From positions 1 through 12,882 of the forward strand of contig JBGTKC010000113.1 of assembly GCA_041744755.1 (NCBI GenBank): DNA of 12,882 nt, in the 5' to 3' direction. This DNA comes from CALDTK01 sp041744755. GTDB lineage: Bacteria > Bacteroidota > Bacteroidia > Chitinophagales > Saprospiraceae. The notes below the pieces were generated by a model, which had not been told where the DNA came from, ran no database searches, and was given only the letters and a program-made list of their open reading frames with translations. The translations under genes were made by a program, and so were the position numbers. Positions 1-6,917 of this stretch are shown here, one piece after another; positions within the stretch are counted from its first letter, which is position 1; each line of letters begins with the position of its first letter.

Positions 1-2577
1 GGGGGCGAAGTCGTCGATCGCCATGCCGCGACTCAGGTAGTACTCCACGAACGTGAAGCCATTCGAAAGTGTGAAGGCGAGTTGGGTGATCGGATTGGCG
101 CCGGCTTCGGCGATGTGGTAGCCCGACACCGAAACCGAGTAGAAGTTGCGGATGCCCTCGCGGATGAAGGCCTCCTGCATGTCGCCCATGAGCCGCAGCG
201 CGAATTCGGTCGAGAAGATGCACGTGTTCTGTGCCTGGTCCTCTTTCAAGATGTCCGCTTGCACGGTGCCGCGGACGCTCGTGAGCGCTTTCTTCCGGCA
301 CGCGGCGTAGGCTTCGGCGTCGAGGACCTGGTCGCCCGTGAGGCCGAGCAGCATCAGGCCGAGCCCGCTGTGGCCTTCCGGCAAAACTCCACGATACGTG
401 GGTCGCGCTATGTGGTGCGAGTCGTAAGTTTTGGCGAAAGCCGCCTCGACAGCGTCCTCCATACCGTGCTCCGCGATGTACTTTTCGCACTCCTGGTCGA
501 TGGCCGCATTCATGAAGAAAGCCGTGATGGCCGCGGCCGGACCGTTGATCGTCATTGAGACCGAGGTGCTCGCAGACGTGAGGTCGAAGCCCGAATACAG
601 TCGCTTGGCGTCATCGAGGCTACAAATGCTCACGCCCGAATTGCCCACCTTGCCGTAGATGTCGGGACGGACGGCCGGGTCCTCGCCGTACAGCGTCACC
701 GAGTCGAAGGCCGTCGAGAGGCGAGCCGCCGGCAGCCCCTTGCTCAGGTAATGAAAACGCCGATTGGTGCGCTCCGGTCCGCCCTCCCCGGCGAACATCC
801 GCGTCGGGTCCTCGCCCTGGCGCTTGAAAGGAAAGACACCCGCGGTGTAGGGGAAGCTGCCCGGAAAATTCTCCTGCCCGAGCCACGTGAGGCGATCGCC
901 CCAGTCGCTGTACGTCGGCAGCGCGATGCGCGGGATGCGACTCCCCGCGAGGCTCCTCGTCGAGGTCGGGACCTTGATGTCGCGCCCGCGGACGGTGTAC
1001 ACGTACTCGTCGGCGCGGTAGCGGTCGAGCTGCTCGTCCCAGGTCTCGAGCGCGCGCTGGCTGGCGGGCGTGAGGCGGCGCAGCTGCTGCTCTTTATTGA
1101 TTGCGAAGTCGGTTGTTGCCTCGGCTTCGCCCCTGGCTTTGCCGCGGTAGTGTTGCTCGAGTTTCGCGAAGGCCCCCGCTACCCGTGCAATTTCAGCTTG
1201 CGCCAAAACCTGCGCGTCGTACGCCCGGATGCCCTCGGATATCTCCGACAAATACCGCTGCCGCGCCGGCGGAATGATCGCCTGCGGCGATTCGCCTACG
1301 GCGCTGCCGTCCGGATGGGCCTTTGCGTCTTTGCGTGCCTCACTTTGCGTCTTTGCGTTGAAAAACGCCAACCCCAGCAGCCCCGCCAGCTTCCCCCACA
1401 GCTCGTTCACCCCGACATCATTAAACTGGCTCGCCATCGTCCCGACCACGGGCATGTCGTCGAGCGGATCGTGCCAGCGGTCGTGGTTGCGTTGGTACTG
1501 CTTGCGGACGTCTCGCAGCGCATCCAAGCCGCCGCGCTTGTCGAATTTGTTGAGGGCGATCACGTCCGCGAAGTCGAGCATGTCGATCTTCTCCAGCTGC
1601 GTGGCCGCGCCGTACTCCGGGGTCATGACGTAGAGCGTCACGTCGGCGTGGTCGACGATCTCGGTGTCGGACTGTCCGATGCCGGAGGTCTCCAAGATGA
1701 TGAGGTCGAAGCCCTCGGATTTCATCAAGTCCACTGCCGTCTGGACGTGTTTGCTCAGCGCCAGATTCGCCTGCCGCGTGGCGAGCGAGCGCATGAAGAC
1801 CCGCGGCGAGCGTAGCGCATTCATGCGGATGCGGTCCCCGAGCAGTGCCCCGCCAGTCTTGCGTTTCGACGGATCGACAGAGATGACGCCGATGCGTGCG
1901 TCGGTGCCATCGGTAGCTAGCAGGAAGCGGCGAATTAGTTCGTCGACGAGACTCGACTTGCCCGAACCGCCCGTTCCAGTTATCCCGAGCACGGGAGTTT
2001 TGGCGGAAGCCGCCCGCCGCGCAGCGTCCTCAACCAGATCAGTGTAGCGCTCGGAGTCGTTCTCGACCATCGTGATGTGCCGCGCCAGCCCTTTACCCGC
2101 GCCCAACTCGAAGTCGCAGCGCTGCAACACGTCGTTGATCATGCCCTGGAGCCCCATCGCGCGCCCGTCGTCCGGACTGTAGATCCTCGCGACTTGCTCG
2201 GATTCCAGTTCGGCGATCTCACTCGGCAAGATCGTGCCTCCGCCCCCGCCGACGATCTGGATGTGCCGGGCGCCGGCCTCGTCCAAGAGCTGCCGCATGT
2301 AGCGGAAGTACTCCATGTGGCCGCCCTGGTAGCTCGTGATCGCGATGCCCTGCACGTCCTCCTGGAGGGCACAGCGGACTACCTCGTCGACGGATCGATT
2401 GTGCCCGAGGTGAATAATCTCCGCTCCGGAGCGCTGGAGGATGCGGCGCATGATGTTGATGGCGGCGTCGTGGCCGTCGAAAAGACTGGCGGACGTGACG
2501 ATGCGAACGTGGTGGCGCGGGCGGTAGATGCCCTGCTCGTCGACGTGGCCGGGGGCGGCCTGGGTGGTAGCGGTCAT
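1..2577 (-). CDS. icmF: Fused acyl-CoA mutase IcmF (isobutyryl-CoA mutase with built-in G-protein chaperone), C-terminus cut by window
   Basis: This is a coenzyme-B12-dependent mutase that interconverts isobutyryl-CoA and n-butyryl-CoA, fused to its own MeaB-like GTPase. About 859 codons are visible, and the frame is still open at base 1. IcmF proteins are usually around 1,100 residues, so the C-terminal part of the mutase barrel lies outside. Domains in order: a B12-binding domain (residues ~20-150) with DGHDAA at 34-39, where His36 would be the lower cobalt ligand; a MeaB-type GTPase (~150-440) with P-loop GTGGSGKSS near 199, VDPSKRKTGGALLGDR and NKFD; a linker; and the mutase barrel from ~510. 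Phe582 in PYTAGVF and Gln783 in DQAQNTCIF occupy the substrate pocket where methylmalonyl-CoA mutase has Tyr and Arg. This supports a non-carboxylated substrate. The start at 2577 is chosen because the B12 domain follows directly; no Shine-Dalgarno is visible. The linker carries a repeat-derived insertion (1321-1365). The gene is divergent from the GYF-dispanin gene. Isovaleryl/pivalyl-CoA specificity cannot be excluded. Confidence 0.93.
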   Translation of the reverse strand, partial: MTATTQAAPGHVDEQGIYRPRHHVRIVTSASLFDGHDAAINIMRRILQRSGAEIIHLGHNRSVDEVVRCALQEDVQGIAITSYQGGHMEYFRYMRQLLDEAGARHIQIVGGGGGTILPSEIAELESEQVARIYSPDDGRAMGLQGMINDVLQRCDFELGAGKGLARHITMVENDSERYTDLVEDAARRAASAKTPVLGITGTGGSGKSSLVDELIRRFLLATDGTDARIGVISVDPSKRKTGGALLGDRIRMNALRSPRVFMRSLATRQANLALSKHVQTAVDLMKSEGFDLIILETSGIGQSDTEIVDHADVTLYVMTPEYGAATQLEKIDMLDFADVIALNKFDKRGGLDALRDVRKQYQRNHDRWHDPLDDMPVVGTMASQFNDVGVNELWGKLAGLLGLAFFNAKTQSEARKDAKAHPDGSAVGESPQAIIPPARQRYLSEISEGIRAYDAQVLAQAEIARVAGAFAKLEQHYRGKARGEAEATTDFAINKEQQLRRLTPASQRALETWDEQLDRYRADEYVYTVRGRDIKVPTSTRSLAGSRIPRIALPTYSDWGDRLTWLGQENFPGSFPYTAGVFPFKRQGEDPTRMFAGEGGPERTNRRFHYLSKGLPAARLSTAFDSVTLYGEDPAVRPDIYGKVGNSGVSICSLDDAKRLYSGFDLTSASTSVSMTINGPAAAITAFFMNAAIDQECEKYIAEHGMEDAVEAAFAKTYDSHHIARPTYRGVLPEGHSGLGLMLLGLTGDQVLDAEAYAACRKKALTSVRGTVQADILKEDQAQNTCIFSTEFALRLMGDMQEAFIREGIRNFYSVSVSGYHIAEAGANPITQLAFTLSNGFTFVEYYLSRGMAIDDFAP
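374..387 (+). repeat. Variant of the dispersed 14-mer in icmF (CCTTCCGGCAAAAC)
   Basis: Two differences from GCTTNCGCNAAAAC (first base, and G for C at position 8). The variant at 6748 shares both differences. Confidence 0.6.
428..441 (-). repeat. Dispersed 14-mer GCTTTCGCCAAAAC, exact, inside icmF
   Basis: Exact match to GCTTNCGCNAAAAC on the minus strand, read as AFAKT in icmF. It faces a variant copy at 374-387 in inverted orientation, 40 bp away. Confidence 0.85.
1196..1209 (+). repeat. Dispersed 14-mer GCTTGCGCCAAAAC, exact consensus, inside icmF
   Basis: Matches GCTTNCGCNAAAAC on the plus strand, antisense to icmF, where it encodes VLAQA: a different reading register from the copies at 428 and 1997. 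Confidence 0.8.
1321..1365 (-). repeat. CGCAAAG-type repeat copy inserted in frame inside icmF
   Basis: Read on the minus strand, this 45-bp stretch begins TTTTTCAACGCAAAG and contains ACGCAAAG-type units four times. It aligns almost base for base with the left half of the gltB-gltD intergenic palindrome (from 9547), differing by a few substitutions and one-base gaps. It leaves the icmF frame open and encodes roughly FFNAKTQSEARKDAK, a hydrophilic segment in the linker between the GTPase and mutase parts. The match is seen directly; insertion of a mobile-type repeat is the inference. Confidence 0.8.
1997..2010 (-). repeat. Dispersed 14-mer GCTTCCGCCAAAAC, exact consensus, inside icmF
   Basis: Matches GCTTNCGCNAAAAC on the minus strand, read as ASAKT just before the GTPase P-loop strand. 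Confidence 0.8.
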
Positions 2578-2734
2578 TTGATAGTTTTGGGTAAGGGCTC
2601 GTGTGGGGGGCGGGGACAAGGTAGGCTTTCGCCAAAACGTTCGGCGGCCCTCCGGTCTCGTGGCGCGAGCAATTTGCGGCGGAGGCGCTAGATTGGCCTC
2701 AACAAATGCACCGGCCACGTCATCCCTCGCCGCT
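2578..2734. other. Divergent intergenic region between icmF and the GYF-dispanin gene
   Basis: These 157 bp must hold the promoters for both divergent genes. It includes an exact copy of the dispersed 14-mer (2625-2638) and a G-rich stretch at 2601-2616. I see no convincing promoter. A TTTG at 2673-2676 and TAGATTGG at 2689-2696 resemble parts of a Bacteroidota promoter, but the 12-bp gap between them is too short. Confidence 0.5.
2625..2638 (+). repeat. Dispersed 14-mer GCTTTCGCCAAAAC, exact, intergenic
   Basis: An exact copy in the non-coding region between icmF and the GYF-dispanin gene, which shows the motif is not a by-product of protein sequence. Confidence 0.85.
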
Positions 2735-3328
2735 ATGACCCAATACTTCTACGCCATAGGAACCGAACGCAAAGGTCCCGTCACCCTCGCCGACCTGCGG
2801 GCCGCGCCGATCACGCGCGCGACCCTCGTCTGGCACGAGGGCCTCCCGGACTGGAAGCCCGCCGGTGAGTTCCCCGCGCTCAGCGATTTGTTTATGGTGC
2901 AGCAGCCGCCCGAGGTGCCGCTGTTTTCCGAGCCTTCGGCACCGACCTACGGGCAGCCTGCCCCGTCGAGAATGCCGCCGCCCCCGCCGCCGCAAATGGG
3001 CGTCAACAGCGGCCCACCGGCCTACCGCCCGGGTCCAGGTCCGGGTCCCCGCCGCAATAGCTACGACGCGATCGGTGGGCCGCCACCGAAGACGTGGCTC
3101 ATCGAATCTATCCTCGTCACTGTGCTCTGCTGCCTCCCGCTCGGCATCGTCGGCATTGTAAACGCCTCGAAGGTGGAGTCGCGCCACTACGCTGGCGACG
3201 ATGAACAGGCCGCCTACCACTCCCGGGAGGCTGGCAAGTGGACGAAGATCGGCCTGTACGTGGGGATCGCCCTTTACGTGTTGTACTTCGGGTCCATCTT
3301 CCTCGGGATCTTCGCCAGCGCCTTCTGA
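2735..3328 (+). CDS. GYF-domain plus dispanin (CD225) membrane protein
   Basis: This is a 197-residue protein of unknown cellular role. Residues 1-55 form a GYF_2 (DUF4339) domain, with YFYAIGTERKGPVTLADL and a conserved Trp pair (LVWHEGLPDW). GYF domains bind proline-rich peptides. A low-complexity Pro/Gly linker follows at ~75-115, including a run of six prolines. The C-terminal ~80 residues are a CD225/dispanin domain: PPKTWLIESILVTVLCCLPLGIVGIVNASKV forms the first, partly re-entrant hydrophobic segment, then a GD..AA...S loop, then a final membrane helix. The start at 2735 is chosen because the GYF domain begins there; an in-frame ATG at 2603 would add only unstructured residues. It overlaps the DUF2752 gene by one base (TGATG), so the two are probably translated together. 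The proline linker could be a ligand for a GYF domain, its own or that of the downstream protein (inference). Confidence 0.88.
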   Translation: MTQYFYAIGTERKGPVTLADLRAAPITRATLVWHEGLPDWKPAGEFPALSDLFMVQQPPEVPLFSEPSAPTYGQPAPSRMPPPPPPQMGVNSGPPAYRPGPGPGPRRNSYDAIGGPPPKTWLIESILVTVLCCLPLGIVGIVNASKVESRHYAGDDEQAAYHSREAGKWTKIGLYVGIALYVLYFGSIFLGIFASAF

Positions 3329-3705
3329 TGGGGTGGCGGCCCGCTCAATGGTGGCTCGTCGCTGTCGGATTAGGGGTGGCGGCGGTACTGTTGTTTGCTT
3401 TCGACCCCCAGCAAACCACGTACTTCCCGCGCTGCCCATTCCACGCGCTAACCGGATATCAATGCACGGGCTGCGGGTCGCAGCGCGCGCTGCACGATCT
3501 GTCGCACTTACGCATCGGCGAGGCGTGGGGTCACAATCCACTGGCGGTGGCGGCGATACCGCACCTCCTGCTGGGCTGGCTGGCGGAGTCGCGGGCGCAG
3601 GTGTCGGATGCTTGGGCGTATTTCCGCAAAACGGCTTACGGGATCAATGCGATCTGGACGGCGCTACTCGTGATCGTCGTCTTTACGGTGGGGCGTAATC
3701 TTTAA
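3328..3705 (+). CDS. DUF2752 small membrane protein
   Basis: This 125-residue protein shows the DUF2752 signature: an N-terminal hydrophobic helix (residues ~7-25), then CPFHALTGYQCTGCGSQRALHDLSHLRIGEAWGHNPL with three cysteines and the GCGSQRA core, then two further hydrophobic segments (NPLAVAAIPHLLLGWL and INAIWTALLVIVVFTV). No biochemical function is established for the family; it is often found beside CD225-type genes in Bacteroidota, as here. The start ATG overlaps the stop of the upstream gene, and the following GYF gene begins 10 bp after its stop, so the three are likely one transcription unit. A degenerate copy of the dispersed 14-mer lies at 3619-3632, encoding FRKT. The family call is confident; the role is unknown. 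Confidence 0.87.
   Translation: MGWRPAQWWLVAVGLGVAAVLLFAFDPQQTTYFPRCPFHALTGYQCTGCGSQRALHDLSHLRIGEAWGHNPLAVAAIPHLLLGWLAESRAQVSDAWAYFRKTAYGINAIWTALLVIVVFTVGRNL
3619..3632 (+). repeat. Degenerate copy of the dispersed 14-mer in the DUF2752 gene
   Basis: TATTTCCGCAAAAC retains TTNC and AAAAC but differs from the consensus at four other positions. Confidence 0.35.
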
Positions 3706-3715
3706 AACTCACACC

Positions 3716-4216
3716 ATGAGCCTGTACTACGTCCTCGAATCCGGCGGGCAGCGAGGGCCCTTCTCTGCGGGAGAACTCAAGCTCCGCGGCCTAGGGCGAG
3801 AGGATTTGGTGTGGGCCGAAAACTTTGCCGACTGGCGTTCCGCGGCCAGCGTAACAGAGCTGTCGGGGGCGATGCGGGCCGACGTCGATCATCCGGCGGG
3901 CCGCAGGAACACACGTCATAGAACCTCAACCGAACAGGCTGCCGAGTTCGAATCAGAACAGTTGGCGCCCCTGGGGAAACATCAAGGCCTCATCCTTCTA
4001 TTTGTCATCGTCGGGTACTTAATTGGTAGTTTGCTGAGCTCTGTCGCGTACGAAGTGGTCGGTAACTCCGGCGGTTATGATGCTGTCATCTTTAAGGTGG
4101 TGAGCACTATCAACACCCTTTGGTGGCTCCTCATGGCCTTCGTGCCGGTAGTACTGGCACTGTTGATTCGCGAGCGCAACTACAGGACGCCCGCGCTGGT
4201 GGGGGGGGGATCCTGA
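3716..4216 (+). CDS. GYF-domain membrane protein, probably frameshifted near its C-terminus
   Basis: This is a 166-residue protein as written. Residues 1-55 are a second GYF_2 (DUF4339) domain (MSLYYVLESGGQRGPFSAGEL, LVWAENFADW), similar in layout to that of the GYF-dispanin gene. A polar linker (~60-95) is followed by two hydrophobic segments, GLILLFVIVGYLIGSLLSS and TINTLWWLLMAFVPVVLALLI. The frame ends abruptly in ALVGGGS at a run of nine G (4201-4209). With one more G the frame would continue to 4275 and add ILTALWSIFRTVRYLDFEGLF, which with the preceding ALVGGG looks like a last membrane helix. The annotated end may therefore reflect a real frameshift, phase variation or a sequencing error. 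The likely role is as a partner of the two upstream membrane proteins; the function is unknown. Confidence 0.78.
   Translation: MSLYYVLESGGQRGPFSAGELKLRGLGREDLVWAENFADWRSAASVTELSGAMRADVDHPAGRRNTRHRTSTEQAAEFESEQLAPLGKHQGLILLFVIVGYLIGSLLSSVAYEVVGNSGGYDAVIFKVVSTINTLWWLLMAFVPVVLALLIRERNYRTPALVGGGS
4201..4209 (+). repeat. Run of nine G near the 3' end of a GYF gene
   Basis: This is an uninterrupted homopolymer inside coding sequence. Such runs slip during replication and are also miscounted in sequencing. A length of 10 (or 7) would join the gene to an open stretch ending with TAG at 4273-4275. Confidence 0.95.
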
Positions 4217-4253
4217 CGGCGCTCTGGTCGATCTTTCGTACGGTGCGCTATCT

Positions 4254-4273
4254 AGACTTCGAAGGTCTGTTTT
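4254..4273 (+). terminator. Possible weak terminator after the GYF-DUF2752 cluster
   Basis: AGAC (4254-4257) and GTCT (4265-4268) can pair around TTCGAAG, with extra pairing if one G is bulged, and TTTT follows at 4270-4273. The stem is short, so this is weak support. It coincides with the stop codon of the frameshift-restored reading frame. Confidence 0.3.
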
Positions 4274-4402
4274 AGCGCGCGCTCAGCGTGTGGTGGTGGA
4301 GGCTAGCAGTTTTAAGAGACCGCTTGCCCGTTACCTTCGCGCTGTCATCGAGTAGGCGCTGGCGTTGGTGGCGCCGCACTCCCCCGACGACGCTGGCAAG
4401 GA

Positions 4403-6178
4403 ATGAATCGACCGTCTACGCTCCTCCACCGCGTCACCCTCGCGCTCGCCGTCGCCGGTACACTTGTTTTCGTCTACGACTTCGGGTTCGCGCAATCCGA
4501 GCCGGTCCAGCGCCTCGTCGATGGCTTCTACTTCTTCGTCGCCGCGTTGGGACTGTCCGCGGCGGTGGTCCGGCTTCGGCGCAACCGCCGTCGCCGCAGC
4601 GATAAATTCGATGCCCCTGCCCCCAGGCGGGGGGTCGTGTTGTTTGACCTTCTATACAGCGCGTACTGCATTTTCGTCCTCTCGCTGTACCTCCTCTACG
4701 GAGAGGCGTTCAAGACCGACTTCCTCCTCGAGAACCCGGGGTGGATCATCGCGGCGGTGCTGCTGACGGTCTTTCGCGAGGTTTCCGAGGTGCGCCTGAG
4801 CTACAGTCGGGCCTTCCTCAATCCAGCGCAGCTCTTTATCGCGAGTTTTCTGGCGATGACCCTTCTCGGGAGCCTGCTATTGATGCTCCCGAAGGCTACC
4901 GTGGGCGGGATCTCGTTCGCCGACGCGAGTTTCACGGCGACGAGCGCGGTGTGTGTCACGGGCCTGATCGTCGTCGACACCGGGACCTACTTCACGACCC
5001 TCGGCCAGAGCATCATCCTGTTCCTCATCCAGATCGGCGGCCTCGGCATCCTGACGTTCGCGAGCTACTTCAACTATTTCTTCAAGGGTGGGGCCACCTA
5101 CGAGAATCAGCTGAGCCTCAGCGAGATGAGCAACGCCAGCAAGATCGGCGACGCCTTCCGGACCTTAAAGTACATCATTATCACCACGGTCACGATCGAG
5201 CTCGTCTCGGCGGTCCTCATTTTCACTACCCTCGACGGAGCCGCTTTCGAGACCCTGCGGAGCCGCATCTTCTTCAGCGTCTTCCACAGTGTTTCTGCCT
5301 TCTGCAACGCGGGCTTCTCAACCTTGAGCGCGGGGCTATATGACCCGGGGTTCCGCTTTAAGTACGGCCTCCAACTGGTGGTGATTGCGACGTTCGTGCT
5401 CGGGGGACTCGGCTTCCCGATCGTGGCCAACTTGATCGCCTACCTACGGCACCGCGTGCGAAATTTCTCACCGCGGCACGTCAACCTGCGGGTTTACCGG
5501 CCGTGGGTGTTAAATCTCAACAGCCGCATCACGCTCGTCACGACGACCTCGCTCACGGCGGTTGCCTTCTGCGTGTTCTACGCCCTCGAGTACCGCAACA
5601 CGCTCGCCGAACACGCGGGCTTCGGGAAGGTAGTCACGGCGCTCTTCATCGCGGCTACCCCGCGGACGGCCGGGTTCAATACCGTAGATATGGCGGCGCT
5701 GGCGTTCCCGACGGTCGTGATCACGTACCTCCTCATGTGGATCGGGGCCTCGCCCGCGTCGACGGGCGGCGGCATCAAAACCAGCACTTTCGCCATCGCG
5801 ACCCTCAACATTCTTAGTCTCGCGCGCGGCAAGACCCGGATCGAGGTCTTCCGCCGCGAGATCGCCGACATCTCGGTGCGGCGGGCCTTCGCGACCGTGG
5901 CGCTCTCGCTCATCGTGATCGGGAGCGGGGTCACGGTGATCACGGTGTTGGACCCGGAGCAGAGTCTGCTCGCCATTGGGTTCGAGTGTTTCAGCGCCTA
6001 CAGCACCGTAGGTTTGAGCCTCGGGATCACGGCCGCGCTCTCGGAGGGGAGCCGCGTCGTACTGATGGTCATCATGTTCGTGGGCCGCGTGAGTATGCTG
6101 AGCGTGGTGCTGGCGGTTTTTACGAAAGTGAAACACCTCGGCTACCGCTACCCGCAGGAGGAGCTGACGATTAACTGA
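4403..6178 (+). CDS. trkH: Potassium uptake protein, TrkH/KtrB family
   Basis: This 591-residue inner-membrane subunit carries K+ into the cell. The core is four membrane-pore-membrane repeats, and each pore loop is visible with its selectivity glycine: TATSAVCVTGLIV, SAFCNAGFSTL, ATPRTAGFNTVD and SAYSTVGLSLGI. The segment before the core (~130 residues) adds about three or four hydrophobic helices and a short basic stretch (RLRRNRRRRSDK), making the protein longer than a minimal KtrB (~450). The C-terminus reads GRVSMLSVVLAVFTK where many relatives have GR.GPLT. The start at 4403 is the first ATG before the N-terminal helix; AAGGA lies too close upstream to act as a normal Shine-Dalgarno. 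trkA begins 14 bp after the stop, so the two form an operon. Whether transport is coupled to Na+ or H+ cannot be read from the sequence. Confidence 0.93.
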   Translation: MNRPSTLLHRVTLALAVAGTLVFVYDFGFAQSEPVQRLVDGFYFFVAALGLSAAVVRLRRNRRRRSDKFDAPAPRRGVVLFDLLYSAYCIFVLSLYLLYGEAFKTDFLLENPGWIIAAVLLTVFREVSEVRLSYSRAFLNPAQLFIASFLAMTLLGSLLLMLPKATVGGISFADASFTATSAVCVTGLIVVDTGTYFTTLGQSIILFLIQIGGLGILTFASYFNYFFKGGATYENQLSLSEMSNASKIGDAFRTLKYIIITTVTIELVSAVLIFTTLDGAAFETLRSRIFFSVFHSVSAFCNAGFSTLSAGLYDPGFRFKYGLQLVVIATFVLGGLGFPIVANLIAYLRHRVRNFSPRHVNLRVYRPWVLNLNSRITLVTTTSLTAVAFCVFYALEYRNTLAEHAGFGKVVTALFIAATPRTAGFNTVDMAALAFPTVVITYLLMWIGASPASTGGGIKTSTFAIATLNILSLARGKTRIEVFRREIADISVRRAFATVALSLIVIGSGVTVITVLDPEQSLLAIGFECFSAYSTVGLSLGITAALSEGSRVVLMVIMFVGRVSMLSVVLAVFTKVKHLGYRYPQEELTIN

Positions 6179-6192
6179 GGAATAGCACAGCC

Positions 6193-6876
6193 ATGAAGTA
6201 CATCATCGTCGGACTCGGGGTGTTCGGGGCCTCACTCGCCGAAAAGCTCACCGCCCGCGGCAACGAAGTCATCGGGATCGATAGCGATATGGGCAAGGTG
6301 GACGCCACCAAGGAGCTGATCACGCACACGATCTGCATGGACGCCATGGACGCCGCCGCGGTCGAGGGGCTACCGATTCAGAATACGGATGTTGTCATCA
6401 TCGCCATCGGCGAGGACCAGGGCGTCAATGTGATGGTGTCGGCGATGTTCAAGAATTTGAAGGTCAAGCGCCTGATCAGCCGCGCGATCAACCCGCTGCA
6501 CGAGACCGTCCTCGAGGCGATCGGCGTCGACGGCGTCGTACGCCCCGAGAGTGAGTCCGCCGAGCGCTGGGCGAAGCGGTTCGACTTCCGTGACGTCGTC
6601 GACTCCTTCGACCTCGGCGACGACTACAGCATCATAGAGGTCAAGGCCCCGGCGCAGTTCGTCGGCAAGCCCCTCAAGGACACGTCCCTGCGCTCGAAGT
6701 ACAACCTCCTCGCCCTCACGACCATCAAGTGTGTGGCAGCGAGGACGCCTTTCGGCAAAACCGGTACCACCAACCGCGTACAGGGCATTGCCTCCTCGGA
6801 GACGGTCATCGAGGCCGGGGATATCCTCGTGGTCTACGGCTCGAATCGGGACCTGAAACGCTTAATGGAGGAGTAG
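6193..6876 (+). CDS. trkA: TrkA/KtrA-type potassium channel regulatory subunit (RCK protein)
   Basis: This 227-residue cytoplasmic protein forms a ring under TrkH and gates it in response to bound nucleotide. Residues 1-~130 are an RCK N-terminal Rossmann fold: IIVGLGVFGASLAEKL is the dinucleotide-binding glycine motif, and the acidic DSD at the end of the second strand would contact the ribose. Residues ~140-227 are an RCK C-terminal domain ending DILVVYGSNRDLKRLMEE. The single N+C arrangement and length match KtrA and single-unit TrkA rather than the duplicated E. coli TrkA. GAGG at the trkH stop lies about 12 bp upstream of the ATG, one of the few plausible ribosome binding sites in the window. 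A loop of the C-terminal domain (FGKT) carries a variant of the dispersed 14-mer at 6748-6761. Confidence 0.93.
   Translation: MKYIIVGLGVFGASLAEKLTARGNEVIGIDSDMGKVDATKELITHTICMDAMDAAAVEGLPIQNTDVVIIAIGEDQGVNVMVSAMFKNLKVKRLISRAINPLHETVLEAIGVDGVVRPESESAERWAKRFDFRDVVDSFDLGDDYSIIEVKAPAQFVGKPLKDTSLRSKYNLLALTTIKCVAARTPFGKTGTTNRVQGIASSETVIEAGDILVVYGSNRDLKRLMEE
6748..6761 (+). repeat. Variant of the dispersed 14-mer in trkA (CCTTTCGGCAAAAC)
   Basis: It has the same two differences as the copy at 374 and encodes FGKT in a loop of the RCK C-terminal domain. Confidence 0.6.
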
Positions 6877-6878
6877 GA

Positions 6879-6900
6879 CTCGGTTACCCCGATGGCCGAG
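6879..6900. terminator. Possible stem-loop between convergent trkA and the DoxX-like gene
   Basis: CTCGG (6879-6883) pairs with CCGAG (6896-6900) across a 12-base loop in the 41-bp gap between two converging genes. No U-run follows on either strand, so a terminator role is only suggested by position. Confidence 0.25.
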
Positions 6901-6917
6901 ATGGCTAATTGGCGATG

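Noticed and set aside
751..1815. Long open frame on the plus strand (354 codons)
   Set aside because: It lies entirely antisense to icmF, whose domains and motifs are clear in the minus frame; its translation is Arg/Val/Ala-rich without recognisable motifs, as expected for a GC-rich shadow frame.
2673..2696. Bacteroidota-type promoter (TTTG ... TAnnTTTG) before the GYF-dispanin gene
   Set aside because: The second box has a mismatch and the spacer is 12 bp instead of about 19-21.
6116..6129. Further copy of the 14-mer at the end of trkH
   Set aside because: GTTTTTACGAAAGT differs from the consensus at two fixed positions, including one in the core; too weak to count, as is GTTTTGCAGTAATG at 9771.
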